From NCBI GenBank assembly GCA_946902985.2, contig OX336389.2, forward strand, positions 126,639,572 through 126,703,571: a stretch of 64,000 nucleotides of DNA, in the 5' to 3' direction. Shown here in pieces: positions 55,219 to 64,000 of this stretch (position 1 is its first letter; every line of letters starts with the position of its first letter). The stretch comes from Meconema thalassinum. Taxonomy: Eukaryota > Arthropoda > Insecta > Orthoptera > Tettigoniidae. The position numbers and the translations under genes were made by a program. The notes below the pieces were generated by a model. It was not told where the DNA came from. It searched no databases and was given only the letters and a program-made list of their open reading frames with translations.

Positions 55219-55333
55219 AAACCCGGGCCACCGTGGCGACAGCCAAGAATGCTAGCCACTACGCAACGAGGCGGTCCTATCTACAACTTTAGGAAGGCTA
55301 GCATTCTTGGCTGTCGCCACGGTGACCCGGGTT
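55219..55333. repeat. 38-bp inverted repeat made of two opposed F2 heads
   Basis: Left arm 55220-55257 (AACCCGGGCCACCGTGG, CGACAGCCAAGAATGCTAGCC) and right arm 55296-55333 (GGCTAGCATTCTTGGCTGTC, GCCACGGTGACCCGGGTT) differ at about one base. The 38-nt spacer holds the rest of the minus-strand head. Confidence 0.92.
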
Positions 55334-55645
55334 CGATTCCCGACAATGCCAAGAAATTCAATTCTGGTCTAAAGACAGTAGCGGGGTACACTCAGCCTCG
55401 TGAGGTAAAACTGAGAAGAGGTGGGTTCGATTCCTTCCTCAGCTATCACGGATGTGGTTTCCCACTTCTATTCCAGGTAAATGCCTGGATGGTATCTACC
55501 CAAATCCTCCCTCGATTACAAATACACACACATGCACAGACTTCACGATGACACAGGTTATCAGACGAATTCTACACACACCCAAGTACACGGGGCTACA
55601 CGACCACGATGTTGCAAAGCCCTTAAAGAATCAACAACACAACAA
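55292..55645 (+). mobile_element. tRNA-derived SINE, family F2, near full length
   Basis: Head AAGGCTAGCATTCTTGGCTG, B box GGGTTCGATTCCCGACAATG, GCGGGGTACACTCAGCCTCG, second box GTGGGTTCGATTCCTTCCTC, central domain TTCCAGGTAAATGCCTGGAT, and tail CACAGGTTATCAGACGAATT, CCAAGTACACGGGGCTACAC and GTTGCAAAGCCCTTAAAGAA. Confidence 0.9.
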
Positions 55646-55744
55646 TAGTGGTAGCCTACACCTCCAATTTTATACACAGAACCTTGAATATAAATGAGCG
55701 GTGAAAATTGCGCAACAGAGTTGTTGCTGGTAATTCGTTTTGTA

Positions 55745-56030
55745 GGCTTAGGTAATTTTGGTCATCAGCCCTGTGTATTTGGGAGCGTGTTCAGTTTGTC
55801 TGACGACTTATGTTTCTGTGGTGACTGTTGTAGTCACTATTAGGGTCAGGTATGGGGTCAGTGCCCCAGGAATTATAGTCAAGTACTATCCCGGCAATTT
55901 CCAGGAGGGAGTGTGCAAAACACCCGGGGAATATCCAGAGTCTGGATAGCCGCTGTCAGCGCCAAGGAGTAATAAGCGGCGCTCTAACGGCCAGAGAGTG
56001 AAGTCAGCGGGTCACACACTGAGACGTCCA
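55745..56030 (-). mobile_element. SINE with the shared tail, F8-like
   Basis: The minus strand carries CCTGGAAATTGCCGGGATAG (central domain), AAACATAAGTCGTCAGACAA and ACACGCTCCCAAATACACAG (tail), and a degraded head near 55960-56030. Confidence 0.7.
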
Positions 56031-56040
56031 AAACATTGCT

Positions 56041-56825
56041 GGCAAATATTTTGACGCACGAAGTATTGCAAATATAGAGGTGTGCAAATTATATACACGA
56101 TGCTAGTTTTTCAACATTTCATTTTTTCTGTTTATGACTTAATGCAGTAAAATTCAAATGATTACCCAATAACCTTAGTTATATGTTCTCTTAGGAAATT
56201 GAGAGTATTTCTTTTTAATTTCCATTGATTGAGGAGCCTTGCTAAAGCAGAATGTCACTCGTTTTGTTTGTTTTTGATTCCGTTATTTCTAGTTCTCTTG
56301 CGAATTTAATGCAGCAGGATCGAAGTCTTTTATTACCAATGGTCCACTCTTGAACTATTAAGATATTCGTAGACCAGAGATTGAAATCACTTGATTTAGA
56401 GGGCACATTCTAAAGTCAATGAAAAACAAGATGTTCAGTAAAGAACATATAGCCTACTTTCTCCTAAATGCATGGGTATTGTTATAACTCTTCGTCCTTT
56501 TCAAAGAGTATAATTGAATGTTAGTTGTAGTAGCTTGTTGAAATACAACGTGTTATAAGGATATTAAACATGAATATGAGGTGCCCCTTGATAGTGCTAA
56601 TTCTGTACAAAATTTCATACAATTCGGTTTCACCGTGTTGGAATACATTGGGGGAATCGATTTGCACACATACATGGCCGCCATCCGCAAATTAATGGGC
56701 TGATAACCTAGCAGTTCATTCAAAGGATTCTTCATACACAATGGTATAATGTTGCAAAATTTGGTGTGTATACCAACTATGTGGATATTTTCGATTGCTA
56801 TTTGGCTGAAATAAAAGTATTAACT
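56041..56825. other. Unassigned AT-rich interval
   Basis: No gene or repeat is recognised upstream of the LINE. Confidence 0.5.
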
Positions 56826-59135
56826 GTCTGAAAGTACCAGGAATTAGTGACCATTCTGGGGTTGAATTAAATATTAGATATGGTGACATTACAAAATTAG
56901 ACTCTGATGTAGCAAAAAAGATCATATTCCAGTATCGCAGGGCGGATCAGGGCAAGTTTCAAGGGTATTTGAATGAGCTATTCGTAGGATGGGCATCGGA
57001 AGGAAATCACATTAATATCCTGTGGACTAACTTTTTGAAAATTTTAAATAGCGCTGTTGATAAATTTGTCCCATTTAAATTGCTGAAACAAAACCCAGAT
57101 CCTGAGTATTACACACGAGAAATTAGGAGTCTAAAACGGAAAATTAGGAAATTATACAATAAAAGACATGATAGTGACAAGTATATGTTGAAATTTAAGT
57201 CCTTATCAAGAGAGCTCGTCTTAAAAAAGAGGGCTGCTAATGACAGTTATATGCAAGGTTTACTTGGCTCGGGAGGTGATGGGTGGAAAAATTTTTACAG
57301 TTATGTTTGGAGAAGAAAGGGAAATCCAAATAATTTGTCGATGATAATGTCCGGTGACGGTAAATTAATTACTGAGAAACAGGCCATTGCTAATGAATTA
57401 AATGTATTTTACGGTAGTGTGTTCAATAAATCCAATAGCTGTGTGTTGGACCTTAACGACGAATCAGGGGCTCCCCTGTTCCAAATAAACCAGTCAGCAA
57501 TTGTAAAGCTAATACAAAAACTACGTTTCAATGTATCAAAGGGTCCTGATAATATTGTTAGTGAAGTACTTAAACTAGGAGGTAGGGCCGTGGCACGATA
57601 CTTGGAGGTGATGTTTAATATGTCCATAAACAATGCGCAAATCCCAGATGACTGGAAAAGAGCTACGGTAGTCCCAATATTTAAGGGAGGAAGCAGACTT
57701 GAATTGGGCAACTACAGGCCGGTTAGCCTTACGTCCATCGTTTGTAAACAGATGGAACATCTCATTTGCGACTACTTGAGGGAACAGTGGGAAACATTAT
57801 CATGGTTTAATGATAGGCAACATGGATTTCGGAAAGGTTACTCATGCGAGAGTCAGATGCTATCACTTTTTCAAGACATTAGCGAATCGTTAGACCACGG
57901 AGTTTCAGTCGACGCCGTGGTTATAGATTTTGCGAAGGCATTTGATGTCGTGCCGCATGACATGCTACTCCATAAATTAGCTTCGACGAAGATTGATAGA
58001 AGAGTAATTTTATGGATCCAAGAATTTTTGATGGGTCGTTCACAGAAAGTGAAAGTCGAAGGCATATTCTCGGATGAAATTACCGTAACGTCGGGTATCC
58101 CTCAGGGCAGCGTAATCGGAACTTTGTTATTTTTGGCGTTTATAAATGACTTACCAAATGGGATTCGCAGTGACTGTTGATTGTTTGCGGATGATTGTGT
58201 AATATATCGAAAGATACATGACTCACAAGACAATGCAGTGCTTCAAGAGGACCTGAACCTGGTCTATAAGTGGGCGATTGAAAATAAAATGAAAATAAAC
58301 ACAAGAAAATGTAGTCTCTTAAAAATAGGGAAAGTGCGGAGGCAGGATTTTCAATATAACATTGGCTCGGAAATACAGTACTTGTAGAAGAAGATTCTTG
58401 CAAATATTTGGGCGTTCACGTAAGGAATGATATGAAATGGGGTAGTCATGTAGGATGTGTAGTTTCAAAAGCTTACAAATCCCTGCACTTTGTAATGAGG
58501 GTATTAAAAGGAAGTAGTACCTCTGCTAAAGAATTAGGCTATTTGTCACTTGTAAGACCTATTCTGGAATATGCCTCGGCGGTTTGGGATCCATATCAAG
58601 TAGGGCTCATCAATGAGTTGGAAATGGTACAAAGAAAGGCCGCTAGATTTGTGCTCAGTGACTTTAATCCCAGGAGCAGTGTGAGCCGTATGTTAAAGAA
58701 ACTTGGGTGGGAATCACTGGAGGCTAGGAGGATGAAATCTAGACTCTGCGCTATGTACAACACGTATACAAATCAACCAGCATGGGGTGAGCTTAGCAAA
58801 TGATTGGGAAAGCCCACTTACATGGGTAGGAGCGATCATCCTTTCAAAGTTAAGGGCCGACCACAGCGAACAAATTATGGTAAATATTCTTTTGTAAACC
58901 GTGCCATTGATAATTGGAACTCTCTACCTGCCGCAGTCTTAGAGCCTTTTCCCAAACATATAGGTGTGTTTAAGAAAAGACTGACTATTTGTGTAAATAC
59001 TCCAGTTTAATTGTTGTATAATTGTTATTGAATTGTTATGTATGATTATTTATTTGTTATGTATATCCAATTTTCCACCGGGGGACACTCCCCCCATTGC
59101 AAATAAATGAATGAATGAATGAATGAATGAATATC
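56826..59135 (+). mobile_element. L2/CR1-group non-LTR retrotransposon, 5'-truncated
   Basis: The element begins inside the endonuclease C-terminus (KVPGISDHSGVELNIRY at about 56840-56890). It runs through the reverse transcriptase and a C-terminal domain to 59010. It ends with a short AT-rich 3' UTR, AATAAATGAATGAATGAATG and further TGAA units up to about 59132. A (TGAA)n tail is typical of L2-like elements. The left truncation point is approximate and no target-site duplication was identified. Confidence 0.88.
56840..59010 (+). pseudogene. L2/CR1-type LINE endonuclease end and reverse transcriptase (broken)
   Basis: From 56969 the frame runs 403 residues: SLKRKIRKLYNKR (linker), KLRFNVSKGPDNIVSEVLK, WKRATVVPIFKGGSRLELGN, YRPVSLTSIVCKQMEHLI, QHGFRKGYSCESQML, VVIDFAKAFDVVPH and SGIPQGSVIGTLLFLAFIND. 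A TGA at 58178 directly precedes LFADDCVIYR, the catalytic box (58181-58210). A one-base frameshift lies near 58380. The frame resumes through GVHVRNDMKW, LVRPILEYASAVWDPY and QRKAARFVL, meets a TGA at 58801, and ends with YGKYSFVNRAIDNWNSLP. Both stops read as CGA-to-TGA changes at positions where relatives have arginine (inference). Few lesions suggest a relatively young copy. Confidence 0.92.
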
Positions 59136-59315
59136 CTGAACTAGCACCAACGGCTGGAATTCTGGTACTATGTGAAATCGTTTTGCTCTTTACTCCAAAT
59201 AACATTTTCAAATAACGCACAATAACCTGTTACAAACCCTTTAAAATAAAAAGTTAAAATGTATCGTAGTATCATCTTGTCATTCTTCAAATTCGATGCG
59301 CATAGAATGCCAAAG
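59136..59315. other. Unassigned short interval
   Basis: AT-rich spacer between the LINE tail and an F2 SINE, with nothing recognised. Confidence 0.5.
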
Positions 59316-59316
59316 T

Positions 59317-59552
59317 CGCCTCCGTAGCGTAGCGGTCAGCATGGTTAGCTGCCGCCCCGGAGGTCCTGGGTTCGATTCCCGGCTCTGCCACGAAATTTGA
59401 AAAGTGGTACGAGGACTGGAACGGGGTCTACTCAGCCTCGGGTGGCCCAAATGAGTAGAGGGGTTTCGATTCCCCCTCAGCCATCCTCGAAGTGGTTTTC
59501 CGTGGTTTCCTACTTCGTCTTCGGGCAAATGCCGGGATGGTACTGTACCATT
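59317..59552 (+). mobile_element. tRNA-derived SINE, family F2, best-preserved head
   Basis: Head GCCTCCGTAGCGTAGCGGTC (A-box region GTAGCGTAGCGGTC), CCGCCCCGGAGGTCC and T-arm CTGGGTTCGATTCCCGGCTC. The body has GGAACGGGGTCTACTCAGCC, second box GGGGTTTCGATTCCCCCTC, and central domain AGTGGTTTTCCGTGGTTTCC and GGGCAAATGCCGGGATGG. It stops before the shared 3' tail. The head is a degenerate tRNA: the acceptor arms do not pair well, so this is not a tRNA gene. Confidence 0.88.
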
Positions 59553-60505
59553 ATACTCATATTGTTATGATGTATAGTGCAGTTTGAAGTATATGTTGAA
59601 GATCGGCGGGATCCACAAGTTGCAAACCGAAGCAGGAGTCAGCTGCTCGATTACGGTATTTTCCGAGTACCGACGTGCACGCACGAAGCCAAGCGGATAT
59701 GATTACAACATGGCGACCATTGACCCAGTTTACTGATCGGTCACCAGGATTACATTTTATCAGCAATAAGAAGAAAAGAGAATAACATGCAAGATTTGCA
59801 ACATTATACGAGACCCTGGAACAGAGCATAATGTGTATTTTGTTATCTATACATGTTTAGTATCTGTCGGAGACTTTATAAATTATGATTTACATCCACC
59901 AATGAGAGATCAGTTCGATTACTGTCACGTCTGAGAGAGGGTAGCGTGAAGCTAGGTGGATGGACACACAGACAGCTGTGAGCAGATAACTTTACGGAGC
60001 ACTTGAGAACGCGTTTCGTTATTGCAATGTGACGCGAGGTTTATATCAAACACTTTAAAGTGCATACAGAGCCAGTGTCGAAGGACTCTGTTCGTTTTCA
60101 CGAGATGCAATCTATACTGCTACAAGGGTAAGCAGTATTAGAAACTGTAATTTCAATACAGCAAGCTGCCTGTCACCACAGTGAACTTTCGTTTTGAAAA
60201 GCAGTCTCTGTTTCCATTGCATCGTCGCCGAGTGCGCAGCAATGTGTTTGAACTCTAAACACTATTCCTAATTGCGAACAGACATATTCTTAATCAAGAT
60301 GTCAAGAGGAATAATTTTAGTGCTGTACTTTTCGTCTATAATGGCAGGCTAAAAACGCAGCAGCATGAACGCTACTAGACCGGCATTGTATCGAACATTT
60401 CAATGAACTATCGCCATGGCCCCAGTGATGACTGATTCTGATTGTGTGACCACTTGTGTCTACCTCAATCGTAATCCTGAATGCTATTCGCATGGGCAGT
60501 CATTC

Positions 60506-60562
60506 GTCTTTCGTTCATTAATATTTCGGCCCGATATGAATAACGCGATACTACTGAGAAAC
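60506..60562 (+). repeat. 57-bp inverted repeat, left arm
   Basis: GTCTTTCGTTCATTAATATT, TCGGCCCGATATGAATAACG and CGATACTACTGAGAAAC are exactly reverse-complementary to 62266-62322. The core contains the partial palindrome TTCATTAATATT and CGGCCCG. Confidence 0.93.
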
Positions 60563-62265
60563 GAACTGTGCTCTGGAAGATGTTGGAGACGTGAAGTAGC
60601 GATTCCTGACTATTTACCCAGGATGGGTAATAGCCTTCTGAACCGAGAAGAACGTGCGGATTGGAGAAGGTGTTTCCTGGTTCGATTCCCGACGACCTGG
60701 GGAGTGCTAGTTACAGCTACATATGGAAAAGGTGTGATATGCAGGCCGTATCAATGCTCGCTCTTGGAAATTCATCTATCAACAAGGTACAGCTTACACA
60801 ACTTCGTCTCTCGTAGCTAAGTGTAAATATTTCAATGTTAATTTACGCCACTATTTTTTTGCATATTAATTTTTGAGTAGTATGTCGGACTGTGGAATTT
60901 AGGCATGACGTTTTAATCATGACTGATTTCACAATCGACAGGTTTTAGACTTCCATAAGAAGTGCAACCCATTTTAAGCTTGTATTTAAGTATGTTTAAT
61001 TAGATTTCATCTTAAATTCAGTAATATTTCATGAAGCTTTCTTAGGGTAGTGAAGAGGACAACGATAGGCATTTTGTGATTCAGTGTAGTTTATCAACGT
61101 GGTGATATCTTTATTATGTCAATTTGTGACATTCTTCGCATCGTTGGATTGTGTTTTTGTTGGGCTACATTTTCCTACTGCATCTTCGAACATTATACAT
61201 CCGAGTGATTGGTTTATGAATAGAAGACTGATTTTGATAGCAAGTTATGAGTTTTTTGAAGTTTTATTTTATATTTATATAGAGGAGTTCGATTTCTCGC
61301 TTTTGTTAGGAACCATTCTTTGTGTTGTTGAAGGACAGAGGCTGGTAATGTTTTCTAACCAGACAATTGTGCTAATTGTTATGATTACCATGTCCGGTGG
61401 TGTAGAGACATTACTTTGTTTCTCGAATTCATCCGTGCAGGGATGTACCGAATGTTGGCTTGATAAACTTTCTCTTTATTTGTATTTAACTTGTTTTTTT
61501 TAATTCACGTTAGCCTCTCGCGTGAAGGCACAGTTGAGATCCATGGTCGATGGAATTTATCATTGTTTTTAATTGTCGTCATTTGACTATAATATATCTC
61601 TGAAACATCATTCACTTTTTTTAACCAGCGTGTATCCCAAATTTAAAAAAATTTATAAATACATTCTGATTAAGGAAAGTCGATGCTATTGCAATCTCTC
61701 ATAGTATAGGTATTAATTCTAAAAGGATATTTTGTTATTGAGAAAATCCAACCAATATCATTGAAAACTAATGTAAACTATGTATAAATTTAAACAACGA
61801 TGTAGTAACAACAATTATCGGCTTAGAATGAAATTCGTCATTAAGCAATGAGGGTGATCCAGTTACGTTAAAATATGTATGATTATAATAAATTAATTTT
61901 GAATAGAGTACTCAGGGGGGTACATATGTATAATAGTAGAGCCGCGTGAAGGCAGTAAGAGAATGAAATAAACATTAAGATATTTCATGGAAACTAACCC
62001 ATGATAATTGTGATTGAGTAGTCAAATATAAGTTGACTTATTTTCAAGTCTAATTCAGCGTTTTACTACAAGCATTTTGTTGTTGCTTAGAAGCATGCAA
62101 ACTACAAAGTAAAACATTAAAACATGTATTAAATGATGTCAACCTTAATATTCTGGATTTAATCACCATGCTGACGAGGGTTTTACAGTTATCCTGATCA
62201 GTTATTTTGGTGAGTGCAATAATTATTAAAGTGATAGATTACCTCTATTAAGCTTTGTCACCTCA

Positions 62266-62322
62266 GTTTCTCAGTAGTATCGCGTTATTCATATCGGGCC
62301 GAAATATTAATGAACGAAAGAC
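62266..62322 (-). repeat. 57-bp inverted repeat, right arm
   Basis: GTTTCTCAGTAGTATCGCGT, TATTCATATCGGGCCGAAAT and ATTAATGAACGAAAGAC are the exact reverse complement of 60506-60562. The arms are 1,703 bp apart. Confidence 0.93.
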
Positions 62323-62867
62323 TGAGAAATGCGGAATTAATTTTCAATAAGGCTTTTGAGGCATTGCTTGTGCCATAGTAGGGTATTATCCTAAAGAGTG
62401 TTCAATTTTTTTATGGAGAATACAGTGTGTCTAGTAATGACTAGAAGTTGTATTCAGGTCACTGTGATTTGAGCTTCCGGTTGAAGCTGCAATTGCTTTT
62501 CATTTCTTGTAATATTGTTATAGCAATTTCTGCTATAATGCCTTTGTGAATACATTTTGGAGAATTCTATTTTAATTCTTTTAGAGTGATACTTTATAGC
62601 TGCGATAGGAGGTCACGTTAAGGAAACCATTGCAGGCATTTCAGTATAATTCCACGCTTTGGAGATTATGTTTTTTCTCGTTCTTGTGTTCTATTGAGCT
62701 AGATTTTTCTTTTGTTGCTATGGTTTTTCTTGACGTTCCCTCAGTTAGGTGATCCTTGTGCCCCATTATCCCCGTCTCTTGTTGAGTGGAATCTGGGTTT
62801 TTTAGTCGGGGTTTTCAGGTTCTGCAATCCAGCTACCATCGAGGGATATCAACAAGCTGACGGTAGG

Positions 62868-63155
62868 TATTTCGGGTACAGTACCTTCTTCAAGGCCACG
62901 GCCGCCTCCTTCCCTCTTCCTTGTCTATCCATCCTAACCATCCCTTACCTTCCCTCAGGAGGCCCCTGTTCGCTTTGCAGGTGAGGCCGCCTGGGCGAGG
63001 TGCCAATCTCACCTCACCAGTTGTATCCCTCCCGATTCGATGTTCCCAGCTCTAGGACATTGTCCGTAGAGGCGGTAGTGGTGAGTTCCCTCGCTGAGTC
63101 CGTGGGTTCCACCAACCTGGAGGGTAAACGACTAAAAATAAATAAAAAAATAGAA
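62868..63155 (+). mobile_element. SINE 3' portion with an A-rich tail
   Basis: TCAAGGCCACGGCCGCCTCC links it to the F2/F3 central domain. It continues with CCCTGTTCGCTTTGCAGGTG, AGGCCGCCTGGGCGAGGTGC, TGTCCGTAGAGGCGGTAG and GGAGGGTAAACGACTAAAAA, with a terminal AAATAAATAAAAAAATAG. The 3' part is different from the shared tail, so it is a third tail type on the same central domain. I recall very similar text from orthopteran genomes. Confidence 0.85.
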
Positions 63156-63490
63156 TGCCAATGGTATACCAGTCAATTGAGTCTCACGTAGACCAGTCGT
63201 GACATCTAGTGGAGAAGTATCGAACAAGATAATCCTAACAGGGCAAGTGCATTCTAGCGGCCATAAAAATAAACTTTTCAATAAAATCTGTTAGTTAATC
63301 TGTAGGCCGGCGTGCAGTTGGCCGGCAGTTGGCCATGCTAATTCACTTTTTTGCTACTAGATGTCTCGTGCAAATCTGCTGGCAAATTTTGTTTTAATTA
63401 AATATATATTTTCCATCGTAATAAGGACAATACAACGCTTAATTTTAAAACGTCTAAGTCATTACAAAACAATAAATATAAAAAAATTCA
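63156..63490. other. Unassigned AT-rich interval
   Basis: A short direct repeat (GGCCGGC.TGCAGTTGG / GGCCGGCAGTTGG) lies at 63306-63333. Nothing else is recognised. Confidence 0.5.
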
Positions 63491-63491
63491 A

Positions 63492-63575
63492 GCCAAAAAA
63501 CCTAACTCTGATGGGGTTTGAACCATAGCGTTATGAGTGATAGGCCAACGCTTTACCTCGGAGCTAAACGTGCCA
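63492..63575 (-). repeat. tRNA-like sequence, probably a SINE head or tRNA relic
   Basis: The minus strand has GGCACGTTTAGCTCCGAGG, TAAAGCGTTGGCC, CTCATAACGC and B box GGTTCAAACCCC. A-box and B-box spacing is tRNA-like and a CAT triplet sits in a plausible anticodon loop. The acceptor arms do not pair (GGCACGT against GAGTTAGG). A functional tRNA is therefore unlikely. Confidence 0.55.
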
Positions 63576-64000
63576 ACGGACATTCTCCGATACCAAATGA
63601 GTTACATAGAACATGTTAGCAAATAATGAATTAGACTAAACCATTTCATCAGGGGAGTATATTATTTATGTATAAAGCATTTCATACAAAGTTTATTTAT
63701 TTTGTATCAGTACGCTATATTGCATGCAATACTCAAATTAGTGAAATATAAGTCAGGCACAAGATATCCGCTGCCATCTTGCCTTGTAACTGAGACGCTT
63801 CAGACTTTTAAAATCACTTCTGCACTATAGTATTACAAAATAAACTTTTAATTTTGAGTGTGCCTCTTCCTTTAGAACAGTTTAAACGATTCTCGGCTCG
63901 ATAATCGGAACTGGCGGGTCCCATGATATAGATTATAATGTTTGCATAATTCGCACGGCCGCCATCCTGAAATGGTACAGCGGATGACCTTGTAGTTTTG
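63576..64000. other. Unassigned AT-rich end of window
   Basis: No gene or repeat is recognised. CGGCCGCCATCCTGAAATGG at 63957 onward recalls the CGCCAT motif of repeat H but is too short to assign. Confidence 0.45.

Larger units (their letters stand above)
59560..62700. other. Unassigned interval with one striking inverted repeat
   Basis: No host gene is supported. Frames at 60416-60820 and 61099-61503 (134 residues each) match no family I know and lack consistent coding character. The first includes a B-box-like GGTTCGATTCCCGAC near 60680. The interval holds the 57-bp inverted repeat annotated separately. Confidence 0.45.

Noticed and set aside
59317..59390. Possible tRNA gene (A box and B box in good order)
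   Set aside because: The acceptor arms do not pair, and the sequence continues into an F2 SINE body. It is a SINE head.
60416..60820. 134-residue frame that might be a host exon
   Set aside because: It includes one arm of the 57-bp inverted repeat and a B-box-like string. No domain or splice context is convincing.
61099..61503. 134-residue hydrophobic frame that could be a membrane protein
   Set aside because: Hydrophobicity follows from T-rich composition; there is no motif and no neighbouring exon.

Overview
The window looks like a gene-poor, repeat-saturated stretch of a large insect nuclear genome. It has no operon structure, very short open frames, long AT-rich spacers and many microsatellites. 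It is dominated by tRNA-headed SINEs, non-LTR retrotransposons (LINEs), short inverted-repeat DNA elements and minisatellites. From memory, the SINE bodies (TGGTTTTCCGTGGTTTCCC, CAGGCAAATGCCGGGATGG, and an AAGTACACGGGGCTAC-type tail) resemble repeats of Orthoptera and related polyneopterans. The species assignment is inference. I found no host gene that I can defend. Every convincing coding region belongs to a transposable element, and all but one are broken.

Layout. 1-3.1 kb is unassigned AT-rich DNA. 3.5-8.0 kb is a composite element whose core is a 2.5-kb minisatellite of about twenty 127-128-bp units, with signs of 5-unit and 7-unit block duplications. 11.6-12.9 kb holds an H-family repeat and a hammerhead-ribozyme-like motif. 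13.3-21.0 kb is a SINE and MITE nest with two insertions proven by target-site duplications. 22.2-27.0 kb is a nearly full-length R1-type LINE on the minus strand: ORF1 is intact, and ORF2 is broken by two stops, a single-base frameshift and a 34-bp tandem duplication. 28.7-32.3 kb is an RTE-like LINE (minus) with a misplaced copy of part of its own endonuclease region. 32.6-34.5 kb stacks a truncated R1 3' end, an 805-bp hAT-like MITE inside it, and a decayed hAT transposase related to CGGBP1-type elements. 35.5-44.4 kb carries a second H copy, a 182-bp foldback, many SINEs and a second copy of repeat G. 44.5-48.0 kb has a repeated K element, a Tc1-type transposase fragment, and a LINE 3' end inserted in a SINE. 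48.3-51.6 kb is a 3.3-kb insertion with TG...CA ends that splits a SINE. The window itself holds an uninterrupted paralogue of that SINE at 54.3 kb. 52.3-55.7 kb has further SINEs, a pogo-like MITE and a SINE-head hairpin. 56.8-59.1 kb is an L2/CR1-group LINE (plus). 59.5-64.0 kb is mostly unassigned, with a perfect 57-bp inverted repeat 1.7 kb apart and another SINE.

How the parts relate. The SINEs appear modular: several unrelated tRNA-like heads share one central domain and, in many copies, one 3' tail. This suggests module exchange and a common LINE partner. Insertion order can be read directly at several nests. Several premature stops in the LINEs are TGA where family alignment from memory suggests arginine, consistent with CpG decay of methylated copies. 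SINE family labels used below (F1-F8, FB) and repeat labels G, H and K are local to this annotation.
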